Of a stretch of DNA of 64,000 nucleotides, positions 60,458 through 64,000 are shown piece by piece (the first letter of the stretch is position 1; every line of letters starts with the position of its first letter). The stretch is from Nocardioides sp. GY 10113 (GTDB lineage Bacteria > Actinomycetota > Actinomycetes > Propionibacteriales > Nocardioidaceae). The notes below the pieces were generated by a model. The model ran no database searches. It was given only the letters and a program-made list of their open reading frames with translations, and was not told where the DNA came from. Both the position numbers and the translations under genes were made by a program. The stretch lies in NCBI RefSeq assembly GCF_004919105.1, contig NZ_STGK01000005.1, forward strand, positions 186,001 through 250,000, written 5' to 3'.

Positions 60458-60964
60458 TCAGCCGCGTCCGACGTGGAACGCGCGGAGACGCCCGGACATC
60501 GCCCCGATGCCCGCCCACCCGTCGGGCACGTCGAACACCGCCACCGCCGACGTCGGGAAGCCGCCGGACAGGTCGCCCGAGGCGTCGCCCTCCCCGTCGT
60601 CCAGCAGCTGCGCGAGGACGGCCATCGTCGGGTTGTGGCCCACCACCACGACGGCGCCGACGTCCGGTTCGGTCGCGGCGAGGAGCTCGAGCGCTCCGAC
60701 CTCGTCCGCGCCGTACAGGCTCTGGTCGAAGTGCGCGACCACTCCGTCCCACCCCGCCGCGTCGGCGACGTCGGTCCAGGTCTCACGGGTGCGCGCGGCG
60801 GTCGAGACGTAGGCGAGGTCCGGGTCGATCCCGATCTCGCCCAGCCATCGGCCGGCGTCGGCGGCGTCAGCGTGGCCCCGCTCGGCGAGGGGGCGCTCGT
60901 GGTCGGTCGCCGCGAACGCCTCCGCCTTGGCGTGGCGGACCAGGATCAGTACGGGAGCTGGCAC
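60458..60964 (-). CDS. SixA-type histidine phosphatase
   Basis: The 168 residues start PVLILVRHAKAEAFA with the catalytic RHA (His phosphorylated), continue RPLAERGHADAADAGRWLGE and later VVVVGHNPTMAVLAQLLDDG with the second His. It is of the SixA branch of histidine phosphatases. Convergent with serB. It may dephosphorylate a phosphohistidine protein or a small substrate. Confidence 0.88.
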   Translation of the reverse strand: MPAPVLILVRHAKAEAFAATDHERPLAERGHADAADAGRWLGEIGIDPDLAYVSTAARTRETWTDVADAAGWDGVVAHFDQSLYGADEVGALELLAATEPDVGAVVVVGHNPTMAVLAQLLDDGEGDASGDLSGGFPTSAVAVFDVPDGWAGIGAMSGRLRAFHVGRG

Positions 60965-61011
60965 GCTCCGAGCCTAGGGCAGCACGGGCCGGGGCGTGCG
61001 ACACTGCGCGG

Positions 61012-61695
61012 GTGACGCCCTACGGCGCGACCCACCTGGTGCCACTCGCGCTGTTCGGCGTCGGGCTCGTCGGAGCCGTCGCGCTGGGCCGTCGTCGCCG
61101 GGGACTGGGCCGCCCCACCGCCCTCGACCGCGCCTGGGCGATAGCGGTGGCCGCGGCGACGGTCCCCTTCCAGGTCGTCGACGTGCTGACCCGCTTCGAG
61201 CTCGGCGTCTCCCTCCCCCTGCACCTGTGCGACCTGGCCTGGGTAGCGGCGGCGGTCGCGCTCTGGACCCATCACCGGGTCGCGGTGGCGCTGACGTTCT
61301 ACTGGAGCCTGCTGACCCTGCAGGCGATCGTGACCCCGTCGCTCGGCGAGGAGTTCCCGGAGCTGCGCTACCTGGCGTTCTGGGCGCTCCACCTGCTGAT
61401 CGTGTGGGCCGCCGGCTACCTGACGATCGGGCTCGGCCTGACCCCGGGCTGGCGCGAGTACCGGGCCACCATGGCCCTCACGCTGGCGTGGGTGGCGGTC
61501 GCTGGCGCGTTCAACGCGGTGGCCGGCACCAACTATGGCTACCTGTGCCGCAAACCGGGCGCGGGGTCCGCACTGGACCTGCTCGGGCCCTGGCCGGCGT
61601 ACGTCGTGGCGGAGGTGGCGATCGTCGCCGCGGTGTGGGCCGCGATGACGGCCCTCGCCTCGCGCCGACCGAAGGTTCCGGCCGACTCCACCTAG
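61012..61695 (+). CDS. TIGR02206-type (YwaF-like) integral membrane protein
   Basis: This 227-residue protein has about six to seven spans. GVSLPLHLCDLAWVAAAVAL (about 65-84) carries the family's LPLHLCDLA motif, and GTNYGYLCRKPGAGSALDLL (about 168-187) the NYxYLCxKP motif. Function of the family is unknown. A strong bidirectional terminator follows. Confidence 0.88.
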   Translation: MTPYGATHLVPLALFGVGLVGAVALGRRRRGLGRPTALDRAWAIAVAAATVPFQVVDVLTRFELGVSLPLHLCDLAWVAAAVALWTHHRVAVALTFYWSLLTLQAIVTPSLGEEFPELRYLAFWALHLLIVWAAGYLTIGLGLTPGWREYRATMALTLAWVAVAGAFNAVAGTNYGYLCRKPGAGSALDLLGPWPAYVVAEVAIVAAVWAAMTALASRRPKVPADST

Positions 61696-61696
61696 C

Positions 61697-61737
61697 AGGG
61701 CGCGAGCCGGCAGAGAGTCTCTGCCAGCTCGCGCCCT
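61697..61737. terminator. bidirectional terminator
   Basis: The long stem AGGGCGCGAGC...GCTCGCGCCCT continues inward with GGCAGAGA / TCTCTGCC around a short loop. It lies between the convergent YwaF-like and fabI genes and starts two bases after the YwaF-like stop. Confidence 0.85.
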
Positions 61738-61751
61738 CGTCACGGACTGGC

Positions 61752-62531
61752 TCAGGCGCCCATCGCGTGGAAGCCGCCGTCGACGTGGACGATCTCGCCG
61801 GTGGTGGCCGGGAACAGGTCCGACAGCAGCGCGCAGACCGCGCGGGCGGTCGGCTCCTGGTCACCGTTGTCCCAGCCCAGCGGGGAGTTCTGCTCCCACA
61901 GCGAGTCGAGCTCCTCGAAGCCCGGGATCGCCTTCGCGGCCAGGGTCTTGAGCGGGCCGGCCGAGACCAGGTTCACCCGGATGCCGTCGGGTCCCAGGTC
62001 GCGGGCCAGGTAGCGCGAGGTGGACTCCAGCGCCGCCTTCGCCACACCCATCCAGTCGTAGACCGGCCAGGCGACGGACGCGTCGAAGGTGAGGCCGACC
62101 ACGCTGCCGCCCTGTCCCATCAGCGGCTTGCACGCCATGGCCAGCGACTTCAGCGAGTACGCCGACACCTGGACGGCCTGCGCGACGTCCGCCCACGGGC
62201 CGGTGAGGAACTTGCCGCCGAGCAGGGTCTCGGGGTTGCCGTAGGCGATCGAGTGCACCACGCCGTCGAGCGTCGCGTCCGGGCCGAGGTGCTCGCGCAC
62301 CTGGTCGGCCAGGCCGGCGAGGTGCTCCTCGTCGGTCACGTCGAGCTCGAGCACCGGGGGCAGCTCCGGCAACCGCTTGGCGATCCGGCGGGTGATCCGC
62401 AGCGCCTGGCCGAAGTTCGAGATCAGGACCGTCGCGCCCTGCTCCTGGGCGAACTTCGCCACCGCGAAGCCGATCGAGGTGTCGAGCGTGACTCCGGCGA
62501 CCAGGATCGTCTTGCCGTCGAGGATTCCCAT
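61752..62531 (-). CDS. fabI: enoyl-ACP reductase (FabI/InhA type)
   Basis: This 259-residue short-chain dehydrogenase has MGILDGKTILVAGVTLDTSI (NADH fold with the InhA-like ILVxGVxxDxSI start). SIAYGNPETLLGGKF precedes the Tyr/Lys active site in YDWMGVAKAALESTSRYLAR. It performs the last reduction of fatty-acid elongation (NADH-dependent) and is the probable target of triclosan or isoniazid-type inhibitors. It follows fabG by seven bases, as MabA-InhA do in mycobacteria. Confidence 0.92.
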   Translation of the reverse strand: MGILDGKTILVAGVTLDTSIGFAVAKFAQEQGATVLISNFGQALRITRRIAKRLPELPPVLELDVTDEEHLAGLADQVREHLGPDATLDGVVHSIAYGNPETLLGGKFLTGPWADVAQAVQVSAYSLKSLAMACKPLMGQGGSVVGLTFDASVAWPVYDWMGVAKAALESTSRYLARDLGPDGIRVNLVSAGPLKTLAAKAIPGFEELDSLWEQNSPLGWDNGDQEPTARAVCALLSDLFPATTGEIVHVDGGFHAMGA

Positions 62532-62538
62532 AGGTGTG

Positions 62539-63249
62539 TCAGTGCCCCATTCCAAGTCCACCGTCGACCGGGATCACGGCCCCGGTGACGTATGCCGCTG
62601 CATCTGCGGCGAGCCAGGTGACTGCGCCGGCGATCTCCGCCGGGTCGGCGTACCGACCCAGGGGGACCTGATTCTTGATCTCCGCCTTCTGCTCGTCGGT
62701 GAGCACGGCGGTCATGTCGGTGTTGACGAACCCCGGCGCGACGACGTTGGCGGTGATGTTGCGGGAGCCGAGCTCGCGCGCCAGCGACCGGGCCATGCCG
62801 ACCAGGCCGGCCTTGGAGGCGGCGTAGTTGACCTGGCCGGGTGAGCCGAGCAGGCCGACCACGCTGGAGATGAAGATGATCCGGCCACGCTTCAGGCGCA
62901 GCATGCCCTTCGCCGCGCGCTTGGCGACGTGGAAGGAACCGGTGAGGTTGGTGTCGATCACCGAGCTCCAGTCCTCCTCCGACATCCGCAGCAGGAGCGT
63001 GTCTGCCGTGATGCCCGCGTTCGCGACGAGGATCTCGACCGGGCCGTTGACCGCCTCCGCCTCCTTGAACGCCGCATCGATCGAGGCGGCGTCGGTGACG
63101 TCCGCCTTGAGCTCGAGAGCGCCCTCGGGGGCGCCACCGTTGCGGGTGGTGACGGCGACCTTGTCGCCCTGGGCGAGGAAGGCCTCGGCGATCGCGCGGC
63201 CGATGCCGCGGTTGCCGCCGGTGACGAGGACCGATCGGGGCTGGTTCAC
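62539..63249 (-). CDS. fabG: 3-oxoacyl-ACP reductase (FabG/MabA type)
   Basis: This 236-residue short-chain dehydrogenase shows VLVTGGNRGIGRAIAEAFLA (cofactor motif), VANAGITADTLLLRMSEEDW, IFISSVVGLLGSPGQVNYAA with catalytic Ser, then YAASKAGLVGMARSLARELG with Tyr and Lys. It reduces 3-oxoacyl-ACP with NADPH. It forms the usual actinobacterial fabG-fabI operon. Confidence 0.93.
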   Translation of the reverse strand: MNQPRSVLVTGGNRGIGRAIAEAFLAQGDKVAVTTRNGGAPEGALELKADVTDAASIDAAFKEAEAVNGPVEILVANAGITADTLLLRMSEEDWSSVIDTNLTGSFHVAKRAAKGMLRLKRGRIIFISSVVGLLGSPGQVNYAASKAGLVGMARSLARELGSRNITANVVAPGFVNTDMTAVLTDEQKAEIKNQVPLGRYADPAEIAGAVTWLAADAAAYVTGAVIPVDGGLGMGH

Positions 63250-63385
63250 GGGATCGACGCTAGTAGTCGCAACCGATGTGGATCGCTGCCTCGGGGCCTC
63301 AACTTCAGCGAGGTTCTTTGTGAGGTTCCTACAAGTCCAACGATCTGCGGCGTCGAGCCGGCGACGATCCGCCGGCCGCCGCGAC

Positions 63386-63598
63386 TCACTCGTCCTCGAG
63401 GCGGAAGCCGACCTTCATCCCGACCTGGAAGTGCTCCACCTGCCCGTCCTTGATCTGGCCGCGGACCTGGGTGACCTCGAACCAGTCGAGGTGACGCAGG
63501 GTCTGGCCGGCGCGCTCGACGCCGTTGCGGATGGCCTGGTCGATGCCGTCGGGAGAGGTGCCGACGATCTCGGTGACACGGTAGGTGCGGTTGGACAT
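63386..63598 (-). CDS. dodecin
   Basis: The 70 residues match the flavin-storage protein dodecin, which assembles into a hollow dodecamer: RTYRVTEIVGTSPDGIDQAI, then WFEVTQVRGQIKDGQVEHFQ and VGMKVGFRLEDE. The Trp that stacks on flavin is present. Single gene, divergent from the DUF3099 gene. Confidence 0.95.
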   Translation of the reverse strand: MSNRTYRVTEIVGTSPDGIDQAIRNGVERAGQTLRHLDWFEVTQVRGQIKDGQVEHFQVGMKVGFRLEDE

Positions 63599-63623
63599 AC
63601 GGGGAGCCTATAGGCTGGCGGGC

Positions 63624-63929
63624 ATGGCGACAGCAGGTGCCGGTCCGGTCCGGATCACCACCGTGGGCAACGACCCGCGGGCCGACCTGGCACGCCGTCA
63701 GCGCAAGTACATCTTCTGGATGTCGGTGCGGTCGCTGTGCTTCATCGGCGCCGCCTTCGCCGGCGTGGCCGGCATCAACTGGCTGTGGCCGTTCCTGATC
63801 GCCGCCGCGGTGATCCTGCCCTACCTGGCGGTCGTCATGGCCAACGCCAACGACAGCCGGGACTCCTCCCTCCCTCTGCCCGACGGTCGCTCCGGGCAGC
63901 GCCAGCTGGGCGGTCCGAGTGGCTCCTGA
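63624..63929 (+). CDS. DUF3099 membrane protein
   Basis: The 101 residues have two membrane spans at about 35-52 (SVRSLCFIGAAFAGVAG) and 56-74 (WLWPFLIAAAVILPYLAVVM), preceded by a basic stretch RRQRKYIFWM. The layout is typical of DUF3099, an actinobacterial family of unknown function. Its 3' end overlaps the next gene by eleven bases. Confidence 0.9.
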   Translation: MATAGAGPVRITTVGNDPRADLARRQRKYIFWMSVRSLCFIGAAFAGVAGINWLWPFLIAAAVILPYLAVVMANANDSRDSSLPLPDGRSGQRQLGGPSGS

Positions 63930-64000
63930 CGTCTGCTCCGCCAAGGGCTGCCAGGCCCCGGCGCAGTGGCAGCTGCTGTGGAACAACCCCAAGATCCACA
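63919..64000 (+). CDS. start of a conserved Cys/Trp-rich small protein (3' end outside window)
   Basis: Only the first 27 codons are visible: VAPDVCSAKGCQAPAQWQLL then WNNPKIH. The CxxxxC and the WxLxWNNPKxH pattern match short actinobacterial proteins commonly found after DUF3099 genes; function unknown. It starts at GTG within the end of the DUF3099 gene. Confidence 0.65.
   Translation, partial: MAPDVCSAKGCQAPAQWQLLWNNPKIH

Overview
This 64 kb window is high-GC actinobacterial DNA with dense genes, many 1-4 base start/stop overlaps and frequent GTG starts. Several gene types fit the Nocardioides/Propionibacteriales group: GuaB1, a SigE-type sigma factor, a DUF3099 protein, linked FabG and FabI, and the CE1758/CE1759 flavin pair. 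That placement is an inference from gene content.

Bases 1-16 kb are loosely organised. They hold the end of an ABC exporter permease, a NarL-type two-component pair, a PucR regulator divergent from a GMC oxidoreductase, a sigma factor with a membrane partner, a BrkB-like protein, a K+ channel, and a PfpI-like protein divergent from a LysR regulator. Several decayed genes lie between them.

Bases 16.2-23.3 kb are a mobile region anchored on an intact tRNA-Leu(GAG) gene (23218-23303, minus strand). The last 22 bases of the tRNA plus 4 flanking bases are repeated exactly at 16316 and 20015. This marks off two tandem units of 3.70 and 3.20 kb. The units have matching ends (hairpin, paired direct repeats, 19-base palindrome) but no recognisable integrase. 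Unit A carries a broken ASCH gene, a low-GC YdjM-like membrane hydrolase and unknown genes. Unit B carries a toxin-antitoxin pair and a tightly coupled operon around a two-domain PEP-synthase-like phosphotransferase.

Bases 23.3-36.7 kb are mostly housekeeping and catabolism: HNH nuclease, nucleosidase, GuaB1, galactokinase, two acyl-CoA dehydrogenases, peptide deformylase, esterase, rRNA methyltransferase, siroheme synthase and an FMN reductase/LLM monooxygenase pair.

Bases 36.8-53.9 kb form one large minus-strand amine-nitrogen cluster. In transcription order it holds eutB and eutC (ethanolamine ammonia-lyase), a cupin, two complete and different copies of a three-gene heme-dependent N-demethylase (DmmA-like, flavin/2Fe-2S reductase, DUF3445 heme protein), glnT (type III glutamine synthetase), glxB-glxC-glxD (split glutamate-synthase-like, related to N-methylglutamate synthase), a sarcosine-oxidase-like FAD protein, an M20 amidase, a cupin regulator and the ammonium transporter amt. 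Candidate GlnR boxes precede amt, glnT and eutB. Together these genes suggest stepwise N-demethylation of methylated amines, glutamyl transfer and ammonia release under nitrogen control.

Bases 54-64 kb return to core functions: alpha/beta hydrolase, TauE-like transporter, SPFH/NfeD pair, ABC ATPase, SerB, SixA-like phosphatase, FabG-FabI, dodecin and DUF3099.
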